This document shows, piece after piece, positions 26,781 through 34,825 of a stretch of DNA of 64,000 nt. The notes beneath the pieces were generated by a model. The model was not told the DNA's origin. It worked only from the letters and a program-made list of their open reading frames with translations, and made no database searches. The stretch spans positions 62,001 to 126,000 of the forward strand of contig CAZGJN010000005.1 in the NCBI GenBank assembly GCA_964526645.1. The letters are read 5' to 3'. The position numbers were made by a program, and so were the translations under genes. Position 1 is the stretch's first letter. The number at the start of each line of letters is the position of its first letter. This DNA is from JADJNW01 sp964526645. Lineage in GTDB: Bacteria; Bacteroidota; Bacteroidia; Chitinophagales; Saprospiraceae.

Positions 26781-27422
26781 ATGCTACACCCGAAAACAGC
26801 CTTGAAGTTTATCGGACCCGATGTCGGCTATGGCGTTTTTGCCACAGGTTTTATCCCGAAGGGCTCGATTACCTATATCAAAGATAGCCTTGAAATTGAA
26901 ATTTCACCTACTGACTTTACGGCGCATCCTATTGAGATGCAAAGCATTATTGAGAAATATTCATACATTGATGAACGCGGCTATCGAATTGTTAGCTGGG
27001 ATTTTTCAAAATATATCAACCATTGTTGCAATTGCAACAGTATGAGTACGGGTTATGGCTTTGAAATTGCACTACGCGACATACACCCAGATGAGGAAAT
27101 CACGGATGAATATGGCATTTTTAACCTGACAGAACCAATGGAACTCATTTGTGATAAGGGCAATTGCCGTAAATTGCTCCGCCCAGAGGACTTTGATGTG
27201 CTATATCCTGTATGGGATGAAAAACTAAAAAAAGCACTGGCAAACTTCAATCAAGTGGAACAACCGCTCCTTAAATTTATGGATGCCCATACCCGCAGTC
27301 TTCTGTATGCTTACTTTGAAGATCCAAGCCAATATCGCTCCGTTTATACGTTGAGATACCAACAACAAAACAATGGCTTACCTATGAATACCACAAGTGC
27401 AGGGTTAGCAGGTAAAAAATAA
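26781..27422 (+). CDS. SET-domain protein, putative lysine methyltransferase
   Basis: A 213-residue protein with a SET domain over about residues 8-125. The N-terminal GYGVFATGFIPKGSITYIKD, the NHxCxxN-type core YINHCCNCNSMSTGYGFEIA and the DEEITDEYG motif correspond to the S-adenosylmethionine and lysine-channel motifs of SET enzymes. A Cys-containing piece LICDKGNCRKLL follows where a post-SET zinc region would be. The substrate is unknown; bacterial SET proteins act on diverse proteins. The gene is alone, with a convergent gene downstream, and its stop codon lies inside a strong hairpin. Confidence 0.8.
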   Translation: MLHPKTALKFIGPDVGYGVFATGFIPKGSITYIKDSLEIEISPTDFTAHPIEMQSIIEKYSYIDERGYRIVSWDFSKYINHCCNCNSMSTGYGFEIALRDIHPDEEITDEYGIFNLTEPMELICDKGNCRKLLRPEDFDVLYPVWDEKLKKALANFNQVEQPLLKFMDAHTRSLLYAYFEDPSQYRSVYTLRYQQQNNGLPMNTTSAGLAGKK

Positions 27423-27439
27423 CCACCTGCTAACCCTGC
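27399..27439. terminator. 15-bp perfect hairpin spanning the SET gene stop codon
   Basis: GCAGGGTTAGCAGGT at 27399-27413 and its exact reverse complement at 27425-27439 enclose an 11-base A-rich loop. The loop contains the TAA stop (27420-27422) of the SET-domain gene. The element lies between two convergent genes and is the obvious bidirectional terminator, but T-runs are weak on both sides. Confidence 0.6.
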
Positions 27440-27447
27440 TAGATTTA

Positions 27448-28491
27448 TTAAATCTCTCTTGTCAACTTCAAACCTCCAGTTGTCATGAAACCGCCTTTTT
27501 CAGCGCGCTTGCGGAATACTTTCGCCGCTTTTGACTTGCCAACGCCGTCTTCGTAATCCACCCAGCTTGGATATCCATTTTCCAAAGCGATCATTTCTTT
27601 TACAGCAATGTGATATTCTTCGGGTTTGCTAAAACTCAAAGATTGCCCCACTTCCAGCGCCAGCACTTTTTTGCGAATGGTATTAAAAGTGGAAACATCT
27701 AGATCAGTAGCTGGTACGAATTTTGTCTCCGCCTTAGTGCCTTTGCTTTCCTTGTCGGCCCAACGATTGACGGAATAGGCATGGTTATTACGCACTGCTT
27801 CTGTGCTGGCATCACCTACAATAGCAGGTGCTTTAGTTCTGGGTATTATTTTTGTATCATACGACAAATCTGTATACGTATTGTTTGTTACAATATTGTA
27901 AATATCATCATCGTATTGCTTCAAATCATACGCATCATAAATACGCAATAAAGCCGCTTTGGGATGCCCTCCGTTGCGCTCCAAACTCAAGCCCTGAAAC
28001 CACTTCGCAGAGTTGGAAGCGTATTTGAAGTAAGTTTTCAGGTCTTTTTCATCGGCTTGTTGTTTGACATCAACGAGGTAATCCATTACTTTCTTTAAAT
28101 TATTGGTATTCATTTGCTTGCCTTTCTCTGCCGAATAGATTAGCAAAGCGAAGGAAACCCCAACAGGCACTTGACGCTCCAGGGCATTTTCTATTGCTAC
28201 TTTCGATAACTGCTGGACATTTTTTTTGATAGCGCTGGCAGAAAGGGCAGCGCGGCTGTCCAGGGCAGCAGCTATTGGTTCACTATTGGCATCAGGGCGC
28301 TCTTTGGGGGTGCTCAATGTGGTTTTGCCAAGTTTTTGCTCCGTATAATTATCCAAGCCAGCTATACTGGCTTCTGCTGTTGTGATGTCGTTTTGAGCCA
28401 GTTGTCCGTTATGATTTTGTTGCCCACCATACCAGGTGAAAAAACAAAAACCAGCTGCAACGAATCCGAGTAAGGTAAATAAGTCTTTCAT
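27448..28491 (-). CDS. exported protein of unknown function
   Basis: A 347-residue protein with an N-terminal hydrophobic anchor or signal (LFTLLGFVAAGFCFFTWYGG). A low-complexity linker of about 75 residues follows. The central region (about 85-230) is helical, with VAIENALERQVPVGVSFALL, faintly reminiscent of the entry helix of glucosaminidase/lysozyme-like domains, but no catalytic residue can be assigned. The C-terminal third is basic. I do not recognise a family. The ATG at 28491 is preferred over the one three codons upstream. Confidence 0.6.
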   Translation of the reverse strand: MKDLFTLLGFVAAGFCFFTWYGGQQNHNGQLAQNDITTAEASIAGLDNYTEQKLGKTTLSTPKERPDANSEPIAAALDSRAALSASAIKKNVQQLSKVAIENALERQVPVGVSFALLIYSAEKGKQMNTNNLKKVMDYLVDVKQQADEKDLKTYFKYASNSAKWFQGLSLERNGGHPKAALLRIYDAYDLKQYDDDIYNIVTNNTYTDLSYDTKIIPRTKAPAIVGDASTEAVRNNHAYSVNRWADKESKGTKAETKFVPATDLDVSTFNTIRKKVLALEVGQSLSFSKPEEYHIAVKEMIALENGYPSWVDYEDGVGKSKAAKVFRKRAEKGGFMTTGGLKLTREI

Positions 28492-28667
28492 AAGAATCAT
28501 TTTTTAAAAATTTGTTAATAGATTTTTGTTGAATTTCAGAGAATTTACAAGTAATTTTATACTTCATCGAAAAGTAGTAATTTAATCTTTTTTCGTGGAC
28601 TATTTTCTACGGATGGCTCAAAATATCGCTAACTTACCGCCACTCATTTTTACAACATCAAAAAAAT

Positions 28668-29852
28668 ATGAAGCTTGAGTTTCCTAAAAACTTTTTCTGG
28701 GGCACTTCAACATCCGCAGCACAGACAGAAACTGCCTTCGATCACCAATGGAAGGGATTTGTAGCGAGAGATGAATTTGTATTTGAACGTACCACCGACC
28801 ATGAAAAGAGGCGTGAAGAGGACATTGAGTACATCCGGCAATTCGGGACAGTGTATCGGTGCGGCATAGACTGGTCGCGCCTGCAAAGGGCTCCCTACGC
28901 CGATTTTGATACCGAAACAGTAGCGGAATACCGCAATTTTTTTCAAGCTTTGAATGCGCAAGGCACTAAAATATTGCTGGTGCTCCATCACTTCGCCAAT
29001 CCGAATTGGTTTGAAAATAGTAAAGGTGGCTGGCTCAGCAGAGATAACATTCCGGCTTTTATTGATTTTGCCCAACAATGTATAAAGCATTTTGGGGAGT
29101 TTGTGTTCAACTGGAATACCTTCAACGAACCGAATGCGTATGCTATCTGCTCTTATTTTTTGGGAACTTTTCCGCCTCAAAAGCGCAGCTACTTCAAAGC
29201 CAATAGAGTCCTGCGGCATCTGGCTATCGCGCACAGCATCGCCTATGATTTGATCAAGCAAAACTACCCCGACGCAGCGGTAAGTATTTCGCTGAATTTA
29301 ACTTATTTCAAACCCATGAATCCACTGGGGCATCTATCGGCAGGTTTTGCTGATTGGTGGTACAACCGCCGCACTGCCAATATCTTTTTGCACAAAATGG
29401 ACTATTGGGGAATCAGCTTTTATGCCTATGTGCCAATGAATCCCTTTCCAATCACTGAATTGGACAAGCCCGGTAAATTAGATCAGCTAAAAATTCCTCA
29501 CGACAAAATGTGGGGCTATCATCCACCAGCCTTGGGGATTTTAATCAAGCGGCTATACGGTCGAAAAAAAATGCCTCTGATCATTATTGAAAATGGAATT
29601 TGTACGGATGATCAAAAGGAAAGAATTTGCAGCATCCAGGCGTATCTGAAAGTTATTTATGATGCCATACAAGCCGGAGTGGACATTCGGGGTTACATCC
29701 ACTGGAGCACCTGGGACAACTTCGAGTGGAATCTGGGTCCGAGCTATCGTTTTGGTTTGGTGTATGTGAACAATTACACCAAAGAAAGAATGATGACCGA
29801 TGCTGGGCGTTTTTATGCTCAAATCACAACCGATAATGCAGTGACCATATAA
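28668..29852 (+). CDS. GH1 family glycoside hydrolase (beta-glucosidase-like)
   Basis: A 394-residue cytosolic GH1 enzyme without signal peptide. The barrel starts FPKNFFWGTSTSAAQTE. The acid/base Glu is in WNTFNEPNAYAICSY (about residue 155) and the nucleophile Glu in LIIIENGICTDD (about residue 307). It is shorter than typical 440-470 residue GH1 beta-glucosidases, with the loop regions reduced. Expected action is release of terminal beta-linked glucose or related sugars from oligosaccharides. It is followed after nine bases by the beta-barrel gene and then mqnB, so they are probably co-transcribed. Confidence 0.88.
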   Translation: MKLEFPKNFFWGTSTSAAQTETAFDHQWKGFVARDEFVFERTTDHEKRREEDIEYIRQFGTVYRCGIDWSRLQRAPYADFDTETVAEYRNFFQALNAQGTKILLVLHHFANPNWFENSKGGWLSRDNIPAFIDFAQQCIKHFGEFVFNWNTFNEPNAYAICSYFLGTFPPQKRSYFKANRVLRHLAIAHSIAYDLIKQNYPDAAVSISLNLTYFKPMNPLGHLSAGFADWWYNRRTANIFLHKMDYWGISFYAYVPMNPFPITELDKPGKLDQLKIPHDKMWGYHPPALGILIKRLYGRKKMPLIIIENGICTDDQKERICSIQAYLKVIYDAIQAGVDIRGYIHWSTWDNFEWNLGPSYRFGLVYVNNYTKERMMTDAGRFYAQITTDNAVTI

Positions 29853-29861
29853 CACAAAACA

Positions 29862-30677
29862 ATGAAACCGTTTTTAATTTTACTCTTTCTCTCCCTTGTT
29901 GTAAATCTAACAGCTCAAACGGGTAGTCCTTCCCTGGCGGGCGCAAGGGGTGCCGCTTTGGGCAATGCTGCTGTCACTTTTAGCGACATCAATAGCGCTT
30001 TTAGCAATCAAGCCGGCTTGGCTTTTTTACAAAGTATATCCTTCACCGCAGCAGCAGAACAACGCTTTTTGCTTAGTGAGCTCCAATCTATCTCCGCGGC
30101 AGTGGCCTTGCCTACTTCTTCGGGCACTTGGGGTTTGACGGTCAATTACTTTGGCTTCGAAGCTTTTAATCAGCAAAAAATTGGTTTAGCTTACGCCAGA
30201 AAACTCTTCGACAACCTGTCTATCGGTGCGCAATTATTGATGCTCAACACCAGCATACCGGAATACGGGAGTAAAACGAACCTCACTTTTGAGTTGGGCA
30301 TGATTTCTCAGTTGTTGCCGGAGCTTCGTCTGGGGGTGCACGCGTACAGCCCCGCCCGCGTGCGATTGTCGGAAGAAGAAATTTTACCTACAGTTTTTAA
30401 AATAGGGCTGGCGTATTTGCCCTCTAATCGGGTTGTTTGTACAGCTGAAGTTGAGAAAGATATTGACTTTCCGGTGCGGACCAAATTTGGTGTAGAATAC
30501 CAACTCATAGAACAACTGCACCTTCGGGTGGGCCTTGCTACTCGTCCTATCAATTATTCATTCGGAATTGGCTACGTTTTTTCCAATGGTTTGTCTTTAG
30601 ATGTTGCTGCTGTACACCACCAGTATCTTGGTTTTACGCCAGCTGTGAGCATTTCATACCAACGCAAAAAGTTATGA
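29862..30677 (+). CDS. outer membrane beta-barrel protein of the PorV/PorQ-like type
   Basis: A 271-residue exported protein with signal peptide (about 1-19, ending NLTAQ). The segment GARGAALGNAAVTFSDINSA near the N-terminus is the hallmark of the PorV/PorQ/UPF0164 barrel family, which carries a conserved G-A-R-x-x-x-x-G-x-A motif. The rest is alternating beta strands with a terminal aromatic-rich strand. PorV relatives take part in type IX secretion, but this protein is not clearly PorV or PorQ itself. Its last codons overlap the mqnB start by four bases. Confidence 0.7.
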   Translation: MKPFLILLFLSLVVNLTAQTGSPSLAGARGAALGNAAVTFSDINSAFSNQAGLAFLQSISFTAAAEQRFLLSELQSISAAVALPTSSGTWGLTVNYFGFEAFNQQKIGLAYARKLFDNLSIGAQLLMLNTSIPEYGSKTNLTFELGMISQLLPELRLGVHAYSPARVRLSEEEILPTVFKIGLAYLPSNRVVCTAEVEKDIDFPVRTKFGVEYQLIEQLHLRVGLATRPINYSFGIGYVFSNGLSLDVAAVHHQYLGFTPAVSISYQRKKL

Positions 30678-31351
30678 AAATTTTGGTTGTAGCGGCTACC
30701 GCTTTTGAAATCGCCCCTTTAATTGCTTATTTAAAAGCTGAATTCGAGGAAAAAGAGGCCTATCATTTTCAGAAAAAAGCACTCCAGATGGACACGCTGC
30801 TTACGGGCGTAGGGTTGACCCACACGGCATTTGCCCTGGCAAAAGTACTGGCATACAGAAAATATGACTTACTCATCAACGCCGGAATTGCAGGGGCTTT
30901 CAATCGAGATTTTGAGATTGGTGAAGTAATTGAAGTCGTTTCGGATCGTTTTGCAGACCTCGGCGTGGAGGAGGCGAATGGCGCTTTTAGCGATATTTTT
31001 GAGTTGGGCTTGATGGACGCTGATCAATTTCCCTTTTCGGGAGGGAAGCTGGAGAACCCTGCGCCCGGCAATTTTTTGAAGCCAGCGGAAGGCTTGAGTG
31101 TCAATAAAGTACATGGATTTGCACCCAGTATTGCTGCCGTACAAAAACGCTATTCTGCTGCAATCGAAACGATGGAGGGTGCTGCATTTTTTTATACCTG
31201 CCTGATGGAAAAACAAGCCTTCCTCGCCATTCGGGCTATCTCCAATTATGTAGAACCCCGCAATCGCGAAAACTGGAATATCCCACTTGCTATTGAAAAC
31301 CTCAATCAAGTGCTAATAGAAATGAGCCAAAATTGGATACAAGAAAAGTGA
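30674..31351 (+). CDS. mqnB: futalosine hydrolase MqnB
   Basis: A 225-residue nucleoside-phosphorylase-fold enzyme. The active-site helix ETMEGAAFFYTCLMEKQAFL and the terminal motif RAISNYVEPRNRENWNIPLA are characteristic of futalosine hydrolases, which split futalosine into dehypoxanthine futalosine and hypoxanthine. It acts in the alternative menaquinone pathway, so this organism probably makes menaquinone through futalosine. The start ATG overlaps the previous stop, showing coupling. Confidence 0.88.
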   Translation: MKILVVAATAFEIAPLIAYLKAEFEEKEAYHFQKKALQMDTLLTGVGLTHTAFALAKVLAYRKYDLLINAGIAGAFNRDFEIGEVIEVVSDRFADLGVEEANGAFSDIFELGLMDADQFPFSGGKLENPAPGNFLKPAEGLSVNKVHGFAPSIAAVQKRYSAAIETMEGAAFFYTCLMEKQAFLAIRAISNYVEPRNRENWNIPLAIENLNQVLIEMSQNWIQEK

Positions 31352-31410
31352 AAGCGATAATAATTTTTCAACAACCTGCCAAAATGTCATTCCTTGTAGC
31401 AAAAAATCGC

Positions 31411-31418
31411 TATCTTTG
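31411..31418 (+). promoter_or_regulatory. -7 element upstream of miaB
   Basis: TATCTTTG, an exact TAnnTTTG match followed by C as in strong Bacteroidota promoters, lies 53 bases before the miaB ATG. The -33 region is weak: TTG appears 14 bases upstream instead of about 19. Confidence 0.45.
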
Positions 31419-31470
31419 CGAACTAATTTGAAAAGTGCATCATTTATTGTTTTTGAAATGAAAAGAAAAG

Positions 31471-32907
31471 ATGCTATACGACGATAATCCGACACTGCTT
31501 GGTATCAAAAAAGAGATAGACGAAAGCAAGCAGGGCGAAGTTTTTTTTCAGGAGCGACCGGCGCACAGCATGCCGAATGGCAAGCATTTTTATATCGAAA
31601 GCTATGGCTGTCAAATGAATTTTAGTGATAGCGAAATCGTAGCATCCATTTTGGGAGACATTGGCTATCGCCCAACTCGCAGCATGGAAGAAGCCGATTT
31701 GATCTTAGTGAACACTTGCTCCATTCGTGAAAAAGCGGAAGAAACCGTGCGCAAGCGCTTGCGTGTTTTTGATACGATGAAGCGGCAACGCCCCGGAACG
31801 ATGGTCGGGGTGCTGGGCTGCATGGCGGAGCGTTTGAAGAAAAAATTTCTGGAAGAAGAAAAATTGGTGGATTTGGTCGTTGGACCTGATGCCTACCGCG
31901 ACCTGCCCAACCTCGTAGCCGGCGCAGAAGAAGGCGAAAAAGGTGTAAATGTTTTCCTCTCTCGCGAAGAAACCTATGCCGACATCAGTCCGCTGCGATT
32001 AGACAGCAATGGCGTGACGGCTTTTATCTCCATCATGCGGGGCTGCGACAATATGTGTTCGTTCTGTGTGGTGCCTTTCACGCGTGGGCGTGAGCGCAGC
32101 CGCGATGCGTTCAGTATCGTCGCCGAAGCTGCCGAATTATTTGAGCGCGGCTATCGGGAAGTGACGCTTTTGGGACAAAATGTAGATTCTTACAAATGGC
32201 AAAATCCCGAGAACGAACAAGTTGTAAATTTTGCACAACTCTTAGAAATGACGGCACAGGTGCATCCTGATCTGCGTATCCGCTTTTCGACTTCCCATCC
32301 TAAGGATATCACCGATGAGGTATTACACATCATAGCCAAATATGAAAATATTTGCAATTACATCCATTTGCCCGTCCAAAGTGGTAATAGCCGCATACTC
32401 AAGCTGATGAACCGAACTTATGACCGCAACTGGTACATGGAGCGCGTGCAAGCCATTTATCGAATTATACCCGATTGTGCTATTTCTTCCGACATTATTA
32501 CGGGTTTTTGCAATGAAAAAGAGGAAGAACATCAAGATACACTGAGTATGATGGAATTTGCGAATTACAGCATGGCTTACATGTTCGCTTATTCCGAGCG
32601 CCCGGGCACGCCAGCGGCAAAAAAATTGAAAGATGATGTGCCAGAGGAAGTAAAAAAACGCCGCTTAAACGAAGTCATTCGTTTGCAAAATCAACTATCC
32701 TACAAGCATAATATCGCCGATATCGGCAAGACCTTCAAGGTTTTGATAGAAGGAGATTCCAAACGATCTGACCAGGAATTCAAAGGGCGCAACTCACAGA
32801 ATAAAATGATTATTTTCCCGAAAAAAGGGGATTTTCGACCAGGAGACTACGTAACTGTAATCGTGACAGACGCGACAAGCGCTACCCTACGCGGAAAAAT
32901 TGTTTAG
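31471..32907 (+). CDS. miaB: tRNA-2-methylthio-N6-dimethylallyladenosine synthase MiaB
   Basis: A 478-residue radical-SAM methylthiotransferase. The N-terminal UPF0004 domain starts FYIESYGCQMNFSDSEIVAS and holds three Cys (in YGCQ, TCSI and GCMA). The radical-SAM triad is CDNMCSFC near residue 191. A C-terminal TRAM domain (about 415-475) binds tRNA. It adds the 2-methylthio group to i6A37 of tRNAs reading UNN codons. It leads the gene run miaB / sigma-54 activator / lptE, a conserved order in Bacteroidota. Confidence 0.95.
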   Translation: MLYDDNPTLLGIKKEIDESKQGEVFFQERPAHSMPNGKHFYIESYGCQMNFSDSEIVASILGDIGYRPTRSMEEADLILVNTCSIREKAEETVRKRLRVFDTMKRQRPGTMVGVLGCMAERLKKKFLEEEKLVDLVVGPDAYRDLPNLVAGAEEGEKGVNVFLSREETYADISPLRLDSNGVTAFISIMRGCDNMCSFCVVPFTRGRERSRDAFSIVAEAAELFERGYREVTLLGQNVDSYKWQNPENEQVVNFAQLLEMTAQVHPDLRIRFSTSHPKDITDEVLHIIAKYENICNYIHLPVQSGNSRILKLMNRTYDRNWYMERVQAIYRIIPDCAISSDIITGFCNEKEEEHQDTLSMMEFANYSMAYMFAYSERPGTPAAKKLKDDVPEEVKKRRLNEVIRLQNQLSYKHNIADIGKTFKVLIEGDSKRSDQEFKGRNSQNKMIIFPKKGDFRPGDYVTVIVTDATSATLRGKIV

Positions 32908-32966
32908 GGAAGCCCTGGGAAGTAGTGATTAAATTTTCAGTTAGATACAAATTATTTTTAAAATTT

Positions 32967-33014
32967 ATGAACCAAGCAGAGGAAGTCTGGCAGCTGACTT
33001 CTGGAATTTTATAA
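32967..33014 (+). other. possible 15-codon leader peptide before the sigma-54 activator
   Basis: ATG at 32967 opens a frame reading Met-Asn-Gln-Ala-Glu-Glu-Val-Trp and ending with TAA at 33012-33014, one base before the ATG of the activator. The segment contains the inverted repeat GAAGTC/GACTTC. It may be chance or a translational coupling device. There is no independent support. Confidence 0.2.
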
Positions 33015-33015
33015 A

Positions 33016-34308
33016 ATGGACAACTTGCAAGCCATCAAACAACGCTTCGGCATCATCGGACAATCTGATCTACTCGACCATGCGCTTAGTACGGCAGTGC
33101 GCGTGGCCAATACGGATTTATCCGTACTGATAACGGGAGAGAGCGGTGTAGGGAAAGAAGCTTTTTCCAAAATCATTCATTCACTAAGCGCCCGAAAACA
33201 TAATAATTTTATTGCTATCAACTGTGGTGCCATTCCTGAAGGAACGATCAACTCAGAGTTATTTGGGCATGAAAAAGGTGCTTTCACGGGGGCTACCGGC
33301 GAGCGGAAAGGGTATTTTGAAACCTACGACGGTGGCACTATCTTTTTAGATGAAATTGGCGAAATGCCGCTTGACACCCAAGCGTTTTTGCTCAGGGTAC
33401 TCGAAACCGGAGAGTTTATCAGGGTTGGATCTTCCAAAGTTTTAAAAACTGACATCCGCGTGATCGCCGCTACTAATATTGATCTACTTGAACGTGTGCG
33501 GCAGCATAAATTTAGAGAAGACTTATACTATCGCCTCAATACGGTTCCGATTTATGTGCCTCCGCTAAGGGAACGCCAGGGAGATATCTTCCTCTTATTC
33601 CGTAAGTTTGCTGCTGACTTTGCAGAAAAATATCGGACTACGCCCATTCAAATGGATGAAAAAGCAAAGACGCTATTGGAAAACTACAGCTGGCCCGGCA
33701 ATATCCGCGAATTAAAAAATGTGGCAGAGCAACTATCAGTGCTTACTGAAGATAGGATTATCACTGCTGAACAACTGTTGCAAACTGTGCCCAACATCCT
33801 TCAGCGCCATCTGCCCATGATCCCCGAAAAAAATGGATCAGAGCATGCTACTACTACGTTTCAGGAACGAGAAATTCTGTATAAACTCCTTTTTGAGATG
33901 AAAACCGACCTCAATTCGCTCAAGTCTTTGATATCGGAAGTAATTTTTAGCAATAATCTGCGTGTCACTGATACTCAAAGCCTTCTGGCGCTCCAACCGA
34001 TTGCTACCACCCATAACCCAACCGTAACGACGGCAGATTATCCACGCAAGGGAAGGGAGATGTTTTCAGCAGCTACTGTAAATCCCAATGAAAGCAGCAC
34101 TATCAAGCCCATTATTATCGAAAATAACCCCGATCCTCTTTTTGATAATATGGAAGTCGTAGATGAAAATCTTTCTCTATCTGAAAATGAAAAAGCATTA
34201 ATTAGAAAAGCATTAAAAAAACATCATAATAAGCGAAAAGAAGCAGCGGATGATCTGGGTATTTCTGAAAGAACACTTTATAGGAAAATAAAAGAATATG
34301 ATTTATAA
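33016..34308 (+). CDS. sigma-54-dependent transcriptional activator, lacking a receiver domain
   Basis: A 430-residue enhancer-binding protein. The AAA+ domain begins almost at residue 10; Walker A is GESGVGKE, the sigma-54 contact loop GAFTGA is intact, and Walker B is GGTIFLDEIGEMP. The arginine-finger region FREDLYYRLNTVPIYVPPLR is present. There is no receiver or GAF domain, so its input must come from elsewhere. Between the AAA+ region and the C-terminal Fis-type helix-turn-helix (about 390-430) lies an unusual polar insert of about 120 residues. It overlaps lptE by 11 bases. Confidence 0.93.
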   Translation: MDNLQAIKQRFGIIGQSDLLDHALSTAVRVANTDLSVLITGESGVGKEAFSKIIHSLSARKHNNFIAINCGAIPEGTINSELFGHEKGAFTGATGERKGYFETYDGGTIFLDEIGEMPLDTQAFLLRVLETGEFIRVGSSKVLKTDIRVIAATNIDLLERVRQHKFREDLYYRLNTVPIYVPPLRERQGDIFLLFRKFAADFAEKYRTTPIQMDEKAKTLLENYSWPGNIRELKNVAEQLSVLTEDRIITAEQLLQTVPNILQRHLPMIPEKNGSEHATTTFQEREILYKLLFEMKTDLNSLKSLISEVIFSNNLRVTDTQSLLALQPIATTHNPTVTTADYPRKGREMFSAATVNPNESSTIKPIIIENNPDPLFDNMEVVDENLSLSENEKALIRKALKKHHNKRKEAADDLGISERTLYRKIKEYDL

Positions 34309-34813
34309 CGAAATAAAAACGATAATAACTTTTATTTCTCTATTCTTCATCGTTTTTACATTACAGGGCTGCTATACCCTCAGCGGCGTGAGTGTTGCCG
34401 ATAATATCAGAACGTACTACGTGGAGCAATTGCGAAATAATGCCGACAATGCCCCCCCTACCCTCCCTCAAACGCTTACCGAAGCACTGAAAGAAAAAAT
34501 TCGTACAGAATCCAGGTTAATTTTTAATGATGTAAGCCCAGATATAGAATTCAAAGGGGCTATCGTGGATTACCGTGTTAGCGCAGAAGCGCCTCGACCA
34601 GGAGAATTTACAGCTATCAACCGCCTTACGATCATCCTCGCTATTGAATACATCAATAATATTGAAAAAAATAAAGGTTGGAAAAATAACTTTTCATTCT
34701 TTTTTGATTTTTCCAGTACACAGGACTTGTCGAGTATCCAGGATGAAGCGATCGCTGCGATTACAGCCCAGCTTATGGAAGATATTTTTAATAAAGCTTT
34801 TACCGATTGGTAA
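34298..34813 (+). CDS. lptE: LptE-family lipopolysaccharide assembly lipoprotein
   Basis: A 171-residue lipoprotein. The signal sequence ends in the lipobox TLQGC, with Cys near residue 25. The following YTLSGVSVADNIRTYYVEQL and the terminal helix IAAITAQLMEDIFNKAF match the Bacteroidota LptE family. LptE plugs the LptD barrel that inserts LPS into the outer membrane. Coupling to the sigma-54 activator and miaB is the usual neighbourhood, which supports the call although the sequence is short. Confidence 0.82.
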   Translation: MIYNEIKTIITFISLFFIVFTLQGCYTLSGVSVADNIRTYYVEQLRNNADNAPPTLPQTLTEALKEKIRTESRLIFNDVSPDIEFKGAIVDYRVSAEAPRPGEFTAINRLTIILAIEYINNIEKNKGWKNNFSFFFDFSSTQDLSSIQDEAIAAITAQLMEDIFNKAFTDW

Positions 34814-34825
34814 ATAGTCAATGCT

